From Bacillus litorisediminis (GTDB taxonomy: Bacteria; Bacillota; Bacilli; Bacillales; JC228), in contig NZ_JAKZKT010000023.1 of the NCBI RefSeq assembly GCF_022808645.1, positions 1 through 64,000 of the forward strand: a stretch of DNA of 64,000 bases. The letters run 5' to 3'. Under the pieces are notes generated by a model, which was given only the letters and a program-made list of their open reading frames with translations, was not told the DNA's origin and made no database searches. Shown piece by piece: positions 44,813-53,828 of the stretch (its first letter is position 1; every line of letters starts with the position of its first letter). Position numbers and translations under genes: made by a program.

Positions 44813-46636
44813 ATGTCTATACGTAATATAGCCATTATTGCTCACGTTGACCACGGAAAAACAACATTAGTAGACCAAATGTTAAAACAATCCGGTACAT
44901 TCCGTGAAAATGAGCATGTTGAAGAAAGAGCAATGGATTCGAATGATATTGAAAGAGAACGCGGGATTACAATTCTAGCCAAAAATACAGCAATCCATTA
45001 TAACGGGTACAAAATTAATATTTTGGATACTCCGGGACACGCCGACTTTGGCGGAGAAGTAGAACGAATTATGAAAATGGTGGATGGCGTTCTGCTAGTT
45101 GTAGATGCCTATGAAGGCTGTATGCCGCAAACTCGATTTGTTTTGCGAAAAGCGTTGGAACAAAATCTTCAGCCAATCGTTGTTATTAATAAAATCGATA
45201 AACCTTTTGCACGGCCAGAAGAAGTTTTGGATGAAGTGATTGATTTATTTATTGAGCTTGGTGCAAACGAAGACCAGCTTGAATTTCCAGTTGTCTATGC
45301 ATCCGGGATTAATGGAACATCCAGTTTAGATCCAAATAAACAAGAGGATAATATGGAACCATTATTAAATCAAATCATCGAGTCAATCCCACAGCCTCCA
45401 ACAAATGAAGATGAGCCGCTGCAGCTGCAAGTTGCGCTTCTCGATTATAACGAGTATGTCGGCCGAATTGGAATTGGCAGAATATATCGCGGAAGAATTA
45501 AGACAGGACAATCTGTCACGTTAATGAAACGAGATGGGTCATCCGAATCTCATCGGATTACAAAGCTATATTCTTTCCTTGGTTTAAAGCGTTATGAAGT
45601 GGAAGAAGCAGTGGCTGGGGATATAGTAGCGATTTCCGGGATTGAGGAAGTAAATGTAGGGGAAACAGTTTGTGACAGAGAACATCCTGAAGCCCTTCCC
45701 GTTATGAAAATTGACGAACCAACCTTAAAAATGACATTCCAGGTTAATAACAGCCCGTTTGCCGGAATGGAAGGAAAGTGGGTTACAGCTCGTAAAATTG
45801 AAGAACGTCTAGAAGTCCAATTAAAGACAGATGTAAGTTTGAGAGTTGAGCCAACTGACTCACCTGATGCATGGATCGTATCTGGACGAGGTGAGCTTCA
45901 TCTTTCCATTTTAATTGAAAATATGAGACGAGAAGGCTATGAACTTCTCGTATCCCGACCAGAAGTTATATTAAAAGAAATCGATGGCGTTCTCTGTGAA
46001 CCTGTTGAAAGAGTTCAAATTGATGTTCCTGAAGAGTACACGGGAAGCATTATGGAATCTATCGGTGAGAGAAAAGGCGAAATGCTTGATATGTCTCACA
46101 CAAGCACGGGCCAAGTCAGACTTATCTTTTTAGTTCCTTCAAGAGGATTAATCGGTTACCGTACTGAATTTTTATCTATGACAAGAGGATATGGAATAAT
46201 CCATCATACCTTTGACTCGTATAAGCCCGTATTCTCAGGTCATGCGGGAGAACGCCGCCAAGGTGCCCTCGTATCAATGGAAAGAGGAAAAGCTACCCAA
46301 TACAGCCTTATCGCTTTGGAAGACCGTGGAGTTATGTTTATTGAGCCAGGAACGGAAGTATATGAGGGAATGATTGTTGGAGTTAATAACAAGGACAATG
46401 ATCTGAATGTAAACGTGACGAAGGCTAAGGCGCAAACGAACGTTCGTTCAGCAACAAAAGACAATACTGTAACGATGAAAAAACCTAAAATTCTTACGTT
46501 AGAAGAAGCTTTAGAATTCCTTAACGACGACGAATTCTGTGAGGTAACACCTGAATCCATTCGTTTGCGCAAAAAAATTCTTAACAAAGCAGAGAGAGAA
46601 AAACTAGCGCGTAAAAAGAAATACGAACGGGTATAA
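44813..46636 (+). CDS. typA: Ribosome-associated GTPase TypA/BipA
   Basis: TypA (BipA, YlaG) is an EF-G-like GTPase that helps 50S assembly and translation under stress, notably at low temperature. The 607-residue protein has G1 AHVDHGKTT (10-18), switch [12 protein letters not shown] (near 76), G4 NKIDKP (near 130), domain II, EF-G III/V domains ([23 protein letters not shown]) and the BipA-specific C-terminal domain with [22 protein letters not shown] precedes the ATG. Confidence 0.95.
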   Translation: MSIRNIAIIAHVDHGKTTLVDQMLKQSGTFRENEHVEERAMDSNDIERERGITILAKNTAIHYNGYKINILDTPGHADFGGEVERIMKMVDGVLLVVDAYEGCMPQTRFVLRKALEQNLQPIVVINKIDKPFARPEEVLDEVIDLFIELGANEDQLEFPVVYASGINGTSSLDPNKQEDNMEPLLNQIIESIPQPPTNEDEPLQLQVALLDYNEYVGRIGIGRIYRGRIKTGQSVTLMKRDGSSESHRITKLYSFLGLKRYEVEEAVAGDIVAISGIEEVNVGETVCDREHPEALPVMKIDEPTLKMTFQVNNSPFAGMEGKWVTARKIEERLEVQLKTDVSLRVEPTDSPDAWIVSGRGELHLSILIENMRREGYELLVSRPEVILKEIDGVLCEPVERVQIDVPEEYTGSIMESIGERKGEMLDMSHTSTGQVRLIFLVPSRGLIGYRTEFLSMTRGYGIIHHTFDSYKPVFSGHAGERRQGALVSMERGKATQYSLIALEDRGVMFIEPGTEVYEGMIVGVNNKDNDLNVNVTKAKAQTNVRSATKDNTVTMKKPKILTLEEALEFLNDDEFCEVTPESIRLRKKILNKAEREKLARKKKYERV

Positions 46637-46657
46637 AAAGTTTAGGTGGTGTAAGCA

Positions 46658-46981
46658 GTGGTGGACGTAGCGGAACGACTTACCTTTTTTGCAGCTTTAT
46701 ACAAGGTAGATGAGAATCCAAAAGAAGGCATGTGGTGGTTATATCTAACTATCATCATTCTTAGCATTATTGTTTACAAATTGGGATTCGCTAAAAAATT
46801 GCCGCCTCTTAAATCGTTTATTATTTACGCCTTCTTAATTCTTGGCTGTACGATTTTAACGTTTTTCGGTGTTTTCTTACCTGTAGCAGAAGGATTAATC
46901 GTGGCTTCTGTCATATTAATAATATATAAAATCCGTCTGAAACAGCAGAAAAAGCAAGAAAAGGCAGATGGAATAGGTTAA
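46658..46981 (+). CDS. ylaH: YlaH family membrane protein
   Basis: The 107-residue protein has three hydrophobic helices (about 24-42, 52-70, 74-92) and a basic tail. It matches B. subtilis YlaH by sequence pattern ([17 protein letters not shown]-type start) and by position after typA. The start is GTG 46658, nine bases after TAGGTGG. Function is unknown. Confidence 0.8.
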   Translation: MVDVAERLTFFAALYKVDENPKEGMWWLYLTIIILSIIVYKLGFAKKLPPLKSFIIYAFLILGCTILTFFGVFLPVAEGLIVASVILIIYKIRLKQQKKQEKADGIG

Positions 46982-46991
46982 GAGGTGTGCG

Positions 46992-47267
46992 ATGAGGTCT
47001 TTACAAGAAGCCTTTTACAATTGGCTCACGATTCGAGAGGTTGCGCTCGAGCGACCTAATGATGAAGCAGCCAATGAGACAGCCGACATGTTTTACGATA
47101 TCCTAAGGAATCAGTTCAGAGTTGCAGAGATTCGTGTGGAAAAAGATGAACAAAAGGTGACGGTAAACTACGTGCTAGAAGGAGAGCAAAAGCAGTTACA
47201 GCTTCCTCGCAATTATGTGGAATCTATGATCAACCAAATGAATAAAGACCCAGAAAAATACAAATAA
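46992..47267 (+). CDS. Conserved hypothetical protein after ylaH
   Basis: The 91-residue protein begins MRSLQEAFYNWLTIREVALERPND; a helical first half is followed by beta-type VRVEKDE-like strands and LPRNYVESMINQMNKDPEKYK. It is cytoplasmic by composition and absent from the B. subtilis order I recall. AGAGGTGTGCG precedes the ATG, which is 10 bases after ylaH, so the two are co-transcribed. Confidence 0.65.
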   Translation: MRSLQEAFYNWLTIREVALERPNDEAANETADMFYDILRNQFRVAEIRVEKDEQKVTVNYVLEGEQKQLQLPRNYVESMINQMNKDPEKYK

Positions 47268-47293
47268 CTCGCTTTCATAAGCGAGTTATTTGT
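47261..47293. terminator. Intrinsic terminator, shared by convergent genes
   Basis: CAAATAACTCGC and GCGAGTTATTTG pair perfectly over 12 bases around TTTCATAA. The stop of the upstream gene is inside the left arm. Confidence 0.75.
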
Positions 47294-47312
47294 ATTTAAT
47301 ATGGTTGAATGG

Positions 47313-47516
47313 CTATATCCAATCATCTTCTACTTTTTTAGGTTCATACAGTCTAAATTGACCAGATTGCTTACGAATTTCGGTTCTCTCTGTGATCCGG
47401 TGATTACAGTCATCACACAGGTATGTATGGATCGGGCGGTTTCGCAATTTTTTAGCTAAAGGAGAATCATCATCTATTGTATCTATTTTTTCACAGATAA
47501 AACACTGTACTCTCAA
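47313..47516 (-). CDS. ylaI: YlaI family zinc-ribbon protein (DUF2197)
   Basis: The 67-residue protein has two CxxC pairs, CFIC near the N-terminus and CDDC in LRNRPIHTYLCDDC, the likely zinc site. It matches YlaI of B. subtilis. The C-terminus is basic then acidic. Function is unknown; a nucleic-acid or protein contact is a guess from the fold. GAGGTGACTG precedes the start. Confidence 0.88.
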   Translation of the reverse strand: MRVQCFICEKIDTIDDDSPLAKKLRNRPIHTYLCDDCNHRITERTEIRKQSGQFRLYEPKKVEDDWI

Positions 47517-47713
47517 AATTCAGTCACCTCACGCCCTTAAGTATACCATGTGCCTTTTTTTTGTTGAAGAATATCTTTTCCAAAACTGCTAAGGGCAGCC
47601 AATATTTTACACCGCAGGAAACGAGTCATCATATGATACATAAAGGGATTATAAGAATCAAGCGTATTAAAACAGCCTCTCGTTTCTGGAGAAGGCAATG
47701 CTAAACTAAATGA

Positions 47714-47741
47714 AAAAAGGAGGCAGATTGCCCCCCCATCT
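47714..47741 (-). terminator. Probable terminator of ylaJ
   Basis: GGCA-GAT-TGCC, extended by G-C pairs, is followed on the minus strand by CTCCTTTTTTC. Confidence 0.5.
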
Positions 47742-47742
47742 T

Positions 47743-48342
47743 TTATTTCTGCTGATTTGATTGATCTCTTTGTTCTTTATTTAACTGTTGTTCTTCTGGC
47801 TGAGTAACTTGATTCTTTGGCTTTTCGGTCGCGTTTTTTGGCGTGGTTTCTTCTAAATGTTCCGGTATATCTGGCATAACACGTCCAGTAATATCAGATA
47901 ACTCATTTAAAATTCCCTGAATAGGTTCACCATTTTCAATATCAGCTCTGATTTCTCTCAGTCTTTGAACAATATCAGGGTCGGCTACAACTATCGCCTG
48001 TGCACCATAAGGATCATCTTTCAGAGCTTCTAAAACAGAATACTTGACGGTGCCTACTTGCGAACGTTCCATATTTCCATCAACATTAATGCCGACAAAC
48101 GCATATCCCCCTAAAACAACTGCAGTTGCATTTTCTACATTAGGAACTCTTGTCGTCAACTCAACTAAATGTGAAGCAATCTCCTGGCCAGATTTACGGT
48201 CTACATTCTCATCAAAGGTACTATTTTTGACACGAACCAAATTTTCGTTATCAGCCGCCCTATTTTCGTTGGCATTTTGATTTGCGTTACAGCTTACCAG
48301 CCAAGTTAAACAAAAAAGAAGTATACCCAATTTTTTAACCAT
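47743..48342 (-). CDS. ylaJ: YhcN/YlaJ family spore lipoprotein
   Basis: The 199-residue protein has a lipoprotein signal with lipobox LVSC. The family domain (about 55-150) includes IASHLVELTTRVPNVENATAVVLGGYAFVGINV and SVLEALKDDPYGAQAIVVADPD. The C-terminal 45 residues are Gln/Glu/Asn-rich. Members are sporulation products that influence germination, which supports a spore-forming host. AAAAGGGTGAACAC precedes the ATG. Confidence 0.88.
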   Translation of the reverse strand: MVKKLGILLFCLTWLVSCNANQNANENRAADNENLVRVKNSTFDENVDRKSGQEIASHLVELTTRVPNVENATAVVLGGYAFVGINVDGNMERSQVGTVKYSVLEALKDDPYGAQAIVVADPDIVQRLREIRADIENGEPIQGILNELSDITGRVMPDIPEHLEETTPKNATEKPKNQVTQPEEQQLNKEQRDQSNQQK

Positions 48343-48799
48343 GTCGTGTTCACCCTTTTAAACTCAAGTTTTTTCGACTTGCTACAGCTTGTCGTAAAAC
48401 GATCTAACGTTGCATTGCGACATTGCAACTTTAAAAAAGCAGCTTAGCAAGACTCCTGCATTTTCTAATTAGTTTGCAAATCTTCTTCTAACTTTATGCA
48501 TTAGGACATATATTTTAGCGAAGCTTCTACCCTGAATAACATCGCGAAATGCTTCTCTGACAATACTTCTTGCGACTTTGAGACGAGCTGAAGGTAATCT
48601 TCTTCGAATAACCACTGGTGCAGGAGTACAAGACCACAAACCTAAGTAAGGTGATAGAAGGCTTCACTGGCTTTGCGACGAGCTGAAGGTTAGCTTCGAT
48701 AGTTGGTGAGAACAAGAAAATTTAAACGTGATCCGGGCAAACGCCCAATCGCTTTTTGAAAAAACTGAATAGCAAATACTTCTAGCAGGAGGCGGCGGT
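48343..48799. repeat. 457-base non-coding stretch with an internal direct repeat
   Basis: GACGAGCTGAAGGTAATC (near 48581) and GACGAGCTGAAGGTTAGC (near 48676) recur about 95 bases apart, with CTTTGAGACG and CTTTGCGACG before them. GACTTGCTACAGCTTGTCG (near 48374) is an imperfect hairpin. There is no credible gene; a short minus-strand frame here has no ribosome binding site. The last 60 bases should contain the phoH2 promoter. Confidence 0.45.
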
Positions 48800-50131
48800 T
48801 TGAATAAAATTTATGTGTTAGATACCAATGTCTTATTGCAGGATCCGTATTCGATCTTTTCGTTTGAAGATAATGAAGTAGTAATACCAGCTGTAGTATT
48901 GGAGGAGGTCGATTCCAAAAAAAGATATATGGATGAAATTGGTAGGAATGCAAGGCAGGTATCTAAACTTATCGATAGCTTGAGGCAAAATGGGAAATTA
49001 CACGAGAAAATCCCATTAGAAAATGGCGGTACACTGAGAATTGAACTAAATCACCGTTCCTTTCAGCAATTACAAGAAATATTCATAGAAAAAACCAATG
49101 ATAATCGCATTTTAGCGGTAGCGAAAAATTTATCCTTGGAGGAAGAAGCCAAAGAGAATGGCAGCCCAGTCATATTAGTATCAAAAGATGCCCTGGTTAG
49201 GGTAAAGGCAGATGCAATCGGTCTATATGCAGAAGATTTTTTGAGTGATCGAGTTGTTGAGGTAGACCATATTTACCCTGGCTTTAATGAAATCTTTGTC
49301 AATGACACGATTTTAAAGAAGTTTTATGAACAAGGGGAAATACCTGTTTCGGATTTAGCCAATCCGTTTACCTGCTGCCCGCATCAATTTTTTATCATGA
49401 AGGATGTTTACGGGGGTTCTTCGTCAGCGATTGGAATGGCGGATGCGTCTGGTATTAAAATTAAAAAGCTGTCACACAAAGAAGACCATGTTTGGGGGAT
49501 CAAACCGAGAAATGTCCAGCAAATCATGGCGATTGAGCTGCTTCTTCGCGATGATATTCAACTGGTCAGTATGATAGGGAAAGCTGGAACGGGCAAAACA
49601 TTGTTAGCACTGGCTGCTGGTTTATGGCAAACCGAGGACTTAGGCATTTATAAAAAGCTATTAGTAGCGAGACCTATCGTACCTGTAGGCAAAGATATCG
49701 GCTATCTTCCCGGTGAGAAGCAGGAAAAGCTGCGACCTTGGATGCAGCCAATCTATGATAATCTGGAGTACTTGTTTAATACGAAAAAGCCTGGAGAATT
49801 AGATGCCATTTTAGCGGGAATGGGTTCCATTGAAGTGGAAGCTCTTACCTATATACGCGGCCGCAGCATTCCAGAGCAATTTATAATTATTGATGAAGCT
49901 CAAAACTTAACCAAGCATGAAGTCAAAACGATATTAACCAGGGTTGGGGATAGAAGTAAAATCATATTAATGGGGGATCCTGAACAAATCGATCATCCTT
50001 ATTTGGATGAGTATAATAATGGCCTTACTTATGTAGTCGAAAAGTTTAAAGATCAATCCATTGCCGGCCATATTAAGCTTGTAAAAGGTGAAAGATCGAA
50101 CCTTGCTAAATTAGCGGCGGAATTGCTTTAG
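48800..50131 (+). CDS. ylaK: PhoH2: PIN-domain and PhoH ATPase fusion (YlaK)
   Basis: The 443-residue protein has an N-terminal PIN ribonuclease domain (about 1-135: VLDTNVLLQDP, LEEVDSKK, NDNRILAVA) and a C-terminal PhoH ATPase (about 240-443) with Walker A GKAGTGKT (near 260), ARPIVPVG and Walker B FIIIDEAQN. PhoH2 proteins unwind and cleave RNA. All acidic PIN residues appear present. The start is TTG 48800, preceded by GGAGGCGG. Confidence 0.9.
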   Translation: MNKIYVLDTNVLLQDPYSIFSFEDNEVVIPAVVLEEVDSKKRYMDEIGRNARQVSKLIDSLRQNGKLHEKIPLENGGTLRIELNHRSFQQLQEIFIEKTNDNRILAVAKNLSLEEEAKENGSPVILVSKDALVRVKADAIGLYAEDFLSDRVVEVDHIYPGFNEIFVNDTILKKFYEQGEIPVSDLANPFTCCPHQFFIMKDVYGGSSSAIGMADASGIKIKKLSHKEDHVWGIKPRNVQQIMAIELLLRDDIQLVSMIGKAGTGKTLLALAAGLWQTEDLGIYKKLLVARPIVPVGKDIGYLPGEKQEKLRPWMQPIYDNLEYLFNTKKPGELDAILAGMGSIEVEALTYIRGRSIPEQFIIIDEAQNLTKHEVKTILTRVGDRSKIILMGDPEQIDHPYLDEYNNGLTYVVEKFKDQSIAGHIKLVKGERSNLAKLAAELL

Positions 50132-50145
50132 GCAAAGCATTAAAA

Positions 50146-50206
50146 GGGCCCACAATTGCAGTTGTGTTATAGCAAGAACCGAGGGTTTTACTTATTGTGG
50201 GCTTTC
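50146..50206 (+). terminator. Long-stem terminator of ylaK
   Basis: GCCCACAAT (50149-) pairs with ATTGTGGGC (about 50195-50203) around a 35-base loop that contains a smaller ACAATTGCAGTTGT hairpin; CTTTCTATTCT follows. Confidence 0.5.
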
Positions 50207-50243
50207 TATTCTCTTATTGAACTCAATTCCCTCAGGTGATAGA

Positions 50244-50420
50244 GGTCATATGATCCGGTAGTTCACAAATAACCGCTGTTTTTGTGAACTGATCGGACAT
50301 GCGATCCGTTATTTGACCAAAATCATAAAAAATAACCGGGATTTCATCAAATAACGGACCTGATGTACTCATAATTTTCTAAAACTGGCCTTTTTGTTAA
50401 ATAACGGATCTTATGTCCGC
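50244..50420. repeat. Family A repeat element, copy 2
   Basis: The forward half-sites are GGTCATATGATCCGG and CGGACATGCGATCCGTTATT (50294); the inverse half-sites are AAATAACGGACCTGATGTAC (50350) and AAATAACGGATCTTATGTCC (50399). The element is thus an array of facing CGGACAT..GATCCGTTATTTG units. It lies between convergent genes and is non-coding. Confidence 0.7.
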
Positions 50421-50469
50421 CATGAAATGCTCGGGTTAATTTTGAGTAATCTATCCTTCTAAAAACCAG

Positions 50470-50955
50470 TTATTTAACAATAAAGGCTTTAACATTTTTG
50501 ATAGGATTTTCAAAATTGGAACGGTCACCGTAAATAACATGTACTGGACCATCTTCTTTAAGCGGTTTTCCCTGGTGCGAAAATTTCAGAAGGATGTTAT
50601 TGGCCTCTGCTAAGGGAAGAGCTATTTCTCCGTCTTTAGTTTCTACAATTAACTGGCTGGCATCTTTATTAGGCTCAGCATTTTCCAAGAATGGTTTAAA
50701 GGGCATCGCAAAGGTCCCATTTAAAATTTTCTCTTTTAAAAATTTCTTTTCGGATTTAATAGTAGGGGGAGAAACGGCTCCTTCCATGATTTCTTTTTCC
50801 CAGTTTTTAGATAACACTTCTGTAAAATCTTTTTCTTCTTTTGTTTCTTGTGTTGTTTCGTCCAAGTCCAATTTTCTATCATCAAAAATCCAAACGGTCG
50901 GATCTAATGTTAATGGGAAACGGACATTTCCTTTTAATTGAATGATAAAATCCAT
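50470..50955 (-). CDS. ylaL: YlaL family protein
   Basis: The 161-residue protein begins MDFIIQLKGNVRFPLTLDPTVWIFDDR, as I recall for YlaL, and sits between ylaK and ylaM (glsA) as in B. subtilis. The centre is highly charged and the C-terminus has VHVIYGDRSNFENPIKNV. It is cytoplasmic by composition; function unknown. ATG 50955 follows AAAGGATTTGGGA; an upstream start at 51009 has none. Confidence 0.7.
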   Translation of the reverse strand: MDFIIQLKGNVRFPLTLDPTVWIFDDRKLDLDETTQETKEEKDFTEVLSKNWEKEIMEGAVSPPTIKSEKKFLKEKILNGTFAMPFKPFLENAEPNKDASQLIVETKDGEIALPLAEANNILLKFSHQGKPLKEDGPVHVIYGDRSNFENPIKNVKAFIVK

Positions 50956-51064
50956 AGCTCCCAAATCCTTTCGTACAAAAATTTTTAACCTGTCAGTCTG
51001 TTGAATCAATCTTTACTTATAGGAAATTCTATGTAAAAGAATATACGTGTAAAGGGTGTTCAAT

Positions 51065-51994
51065 TTGACGTGTCAGGTAAGCCGTGAGCTCGAACAATTA
51101 GTATTGCAGGCTAGACCATATAGTGCGCATGGGAATCTTGCTTCCTATATACCAGCATTAGAAAAAGCAAACCCTAACCATTTATCGGTGGCGATTTTCG
51201 ATTTAGACGGTAATTGTATCTACGCTGGTGATTATAAACAAAAGTTCTCGCTACAAAGTATATCAAAAGTTTTAAGCTTAGCATATGTTTTGGCTCGAAT
51301 TGGGGAGGAGGAAGTATTCCAAAGAGTGGGGATGGAGCCGACTGGCGATCCATTTAATTCAATCGCCAAGCTTGAAACAGTCAAGCCATCGAAGCCACTG
51401 AACCCTATGATCAATGCCGGCGCTTTAGTTGTAACGAGTTTAATTCCAGGGACAAATCCAAGGGAGCAATGGGACGGCTTCCTCGCCTTTGTCAGAACAT
51501 TAACAGGTAACCAGAAAATCGATTATAGTCAAGAATTGCAAGAATCTGAATTTACTACGTCCTACCTCAATCGAGCCCTTTGTTTCTTTATGAAGCAACA
51601 TGGAATCATAGTTGGTGAAGTAGAAGAGATTATGGAGCTTTATACCAAACAATGTTCTATTGAAATGAATTGCCTCGAGCTTGCCCAATTAGGGGCTGTT
51701 TTCGCAAACAATGGCCGTAATCCTGTTACAGGGGAGCAGTTGATTCCAGTGCAAATTGCACGAATTTGTAAAACATTTATGGTAACATGCGGGATGTATA
51801 ATGCCTCTGGGGAATTTGCGATGAAAGTAGGTATACCGGCAAAAAGCGGTGTATCTGGAGGGATCCTTGGTGTGATTCCGAATCGCTGCGGGATCGGGGT
51901 GTTTTCGCCAGCCCTGGATGAAAAAGGGAACAGTCTGGCAGGGTGGAAACTATTAGAACTTATGAATGAAAAATATAATTTTAGTATCTTCTAA
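51065..51994 (+). CDS. glsA: Glutaminase (YlaM, GlsA2)
   Basis: Glutaminase hydrolyses glutamine to glutamate and ammonia. The 309-residue serine-dependent enzyme (beta-lactamase-like fold) has the active SxxK as S65-I-S-K68, then GDPFNSI, NPMINAGAL, ESE-TTSYLNRA and GIPAKSGVSGGI, all family signatures. TTG 51065 gives MTCQ, matching the B. subtilis start, and stands six bases after AAAGGGTG; a GTG at 51056 is less likely. Confidence 0.92.
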   Translation: MTCQVSRELEQLVLQARPYSAHGNLASYIPALEKANPNHLSVAIFDLDGNCIYAGDYKQKFSLQSISKVLSLAYVLARIGEEEVFQRVGMEPTGDPFNSIAKLETVKPSKPLNPMINAGALVVTSLIPGTNPREQWDGFLAFVRTLTGNQKIDYSQELQESEFTTSYLNRALCFFMKQHGIIVGEVEEIMELYTKQCSIEMNCLELAQLGAVFANNGRNPVTGEQLIPVQIARICKTFMVTCGMYNASGEFAMKVGIPAKSGVSGGILGVIPNRCGIGVFSPALDEKGNSLAGWKLLELMNEKYNFSIF

Positions 51995-52085
51995 ATGTTC
52001 ATATCCTCCCCTTCGTTTCCCTTTTAATCCTTGCAATTTTAAAGAATTGAAGGTAAAATTTAAAGATAGAATCGGCAATTAGAGG

Positions 52086-52127
52086 TTGTTCAAAAAGTCC
52101 GTTAATGTTGTCAAACTTTTTGAACAA
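52086..52127 (+). promoter_or_regulatory. 13-base-pair stem-loop upstream of ylaN
   Basis: TTGTTCAAAAAGT (52086-52098) and ACTTTTTGAACAA (52115-52127) pair perfectly around 16 bases. The stem ends 33 bases before ylaN. Only ATATCTTTA follows, so termination of glsA is possible but not convincing. Confidence 0.5.
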
Positions 52128-52160
52128 ATATCTTTAATGGACGTAATTGGGGGGATCTCC

Positions 52161-52442
52161 GTGGCACAAGAGACAACCGTACAGCATAGTGAAAAAGCGT
52201 ATGAATTGCTTAAGGCAGACGCCGATAAGATTTTTAAATTAATAAAAGTGCAAATGGATAATTTGACGATGCCACAATGCCCTCTATATGAGGAAGTATT
52301 GGATACACAAATGTTTGGACTGTCTCGAGAGATTGATTTTGCTGTCCGGCTGGGATTAGTTGATCCTAAGGATGGTAAAGAACTCTTAGATGCTTTAGAG
52401 CGACAATTGTCCGTCCTGCATGAGGCATCACAAAAGAAATAA
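52161..52442 (+). CDS. ylaN: YlaN, Fur-associated iron homeostasis protein
   Basis: The 93-residue protein has the strongly conserved YLAN core: [30 protein letters not shown] then VRLGLV. In B. subtilis YlaN is needed at low iron and interacts with the repressor Fur. GTG 52161 follows GGGGGGATC and gives the usual family length; the upstream frame runs through the stem-loop. A terminator follows. Confidence 0.9.
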   Translation: MAQETTVQHSEKAYELLKADADKIFKLIKVQMDNLTMPQCPLYEEVLDTQMFGLSREIDFAVRLGLVDPKDGKELLDALERQLSVLHEASQKK

Positions 52443-52446
52443 GTTG

Positions 52447-52484
52447 AAAAACTCAAACAATCATATAGAGCTGTTTGAGTTTTT
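52447..52484 (+). terminator. Intrinsic terminator of ylaN
   Basis: AAACTCAAACA and TGTTTGAGTTT pair around 14 bases, followed by a TTTTATTTT tail. Confidence 0.8.
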
Positions 52485-52566
52485 TTATTTTAATGATAGC
52501 AGGAAACTCACTTTTTTTATTGAAATGTAACATACATACAAAATGGTATTAGATGGGGTAGATTAC

Positions 52567-53808
52567 ATGCTAAAAAACATTATAAAGTCCTATGATTACT
52601 CGATTGTCATTGTATATATCCTGTTATGCTTTTTTGGATTGGTCATGATTTATAGTTCGAGTATTGTGTGGGCGGTACAACAGTTAGATCCTCCTAGACC
52701 AAGTGACTTTTTCTATCAAAAACAAAAATTAAATATTCTCCTCGCATTTATTGCTTTTTTTCTGGCAGCGATTTTTCCATATAAAATTTTTCAAAATAAA
52801 AAAGTTTTAGCTTTTATTATGTTAGCCACCTTGGCAAGTCTCGCTGCACTATTTTTATTTGGCCAGGTATACAATAATGCCCAAAGCTGGTTTCAGATGG
52901 GAGCCAGAAGCTTTCAGCCCTCTGAGTTTGCCAAATTAGGGATTATTATCTACCTTGCTGCTGTTTATGGAAAAAAACAATCCTATATAAATGATTTTAA
53001 TAAAGGGGTTGTCCCTCCACTTTTATACTTATTATTAGTCTGCTTTCTTGTTATGGTCCAGCCTGATTTCGGAACAGCAGCCATTATCTTTATGATTGGG
53101 GCTTTTATGATTATTTGCTCTGGTATGAATGTAAAAAGCCTAGCGAAACTTTTTTTGCTTGGAGTGGTTTTTGTAATACTGGTTTCTCCCTTTATTTTAA
53201 TGAAGAAAGATGAAATCTTTTCTGAAGAGCGACTTGGTAGATTTGAAGGATTCCTAGACCCTTTTTCAGATGTTCAGAACGATGGCTATCACCTTGTCAA
53301 TTCCTATTATGCGATTGGACTCGGGGGTTTAACTGGAAAGGGACTTGGAGAAAGTACGCAAAAACTTGGGTACCTTCCTGAGCCTCATACTGATTTCATT
53401 ATTGCGATTATCTCTGAAGAACTTGGCGTATTCGGGGTTGGGTTTGTGATCCTTTCGCTTGGTTTTATTGTTCTTCGCGGTATAAGAATCAGTACAAAAT
53501 GCAGAGATCCATTCGGAAGTTTACTTGCCATAGGTATATCGAGCATGATTGGGATTCAATCTTTTATTAACCTGGGAGGCGCCTCAGGATTAATTCCGAT
53601 TACAGGTGTGCCGCTTCCTTTTATCAGTTATGGGGGAAGTTCTTTGCTTTTATTATCTTTATCTTTGGGGCTACTCGTAAATGTCTCATGTTTCACGAAC
53701 TACGAAAGAAGGTATAAAGAGAAAAAAGATATTCCTTCTGCCGAAGAGGTTCAAAATCAAAAGCTTTACACAATTAGCGGGAATAAGAGAGTGATTAATC
53801 GATCATAA
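52567..53808 (+). CDS. ftsW: Peptidoglycan glycosyltransferase FtsW
   Basis: FtsW polymerises lipid II at the division septum with a partner class B PBP. The 413-residue SEDS protein has ten hydrophobic helices, QMGARSFQPSEFAKLG (near 115), the catalytic-region PEPHTDFIIAIISEELG (near 275) and the C-terminal GVPLPFISYGGSSL. ATG 52567 follows GATGGGGTAG. It sits before pycA as ylaO/ftsW does in B. subtilis. Confidence 0.95.
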   Translation: MLKNIIKSYDYSIVIVYILLCFFGLVMIYSSSIVWAVQQLDPPRPSDFFYQKQKLNILLAFIAFFLAAIFPYKIFQNKKVLAFIMLATLASLAALFLFGQVYNNAQSWFQMGARSFQPSEFAKLGIIIYLAAVYGKKQSYINDFNKGVVPPLLYLLLVCFLVMVQPDFGTAAIIFMIGAFMIICSGMNVKSLAKLFLLGVVFVILVSPFILMKKDEIFSEERLGRFEGFLDPFSDVQNDGYHLVNSYYAIGLGGLTGKGLGESTQKLGYLPEPHTDFIIAIISEELGVFGVGFVILSLGFIVLRGIRISTKCRDPFGSLLAIGISSMIGIQSFINLGGASGLIPITGVPLPFISYGGSSLLLLSLSLGLLVNVSCFTNYERRYKEKKDIPSAEEVQNQKLYTISGNKRVINRS

Positions 53809-53828
53809 AAATGAATGGAGTGATAGGT

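Noticed and set aside
48527-48953. Minus-strand frames in and around the ylaJ-ylaK gap
   Set aside because: One overlaps the start of ylaK and the other follows the repeat; neither has a ribosome binding site or protein-like composition.
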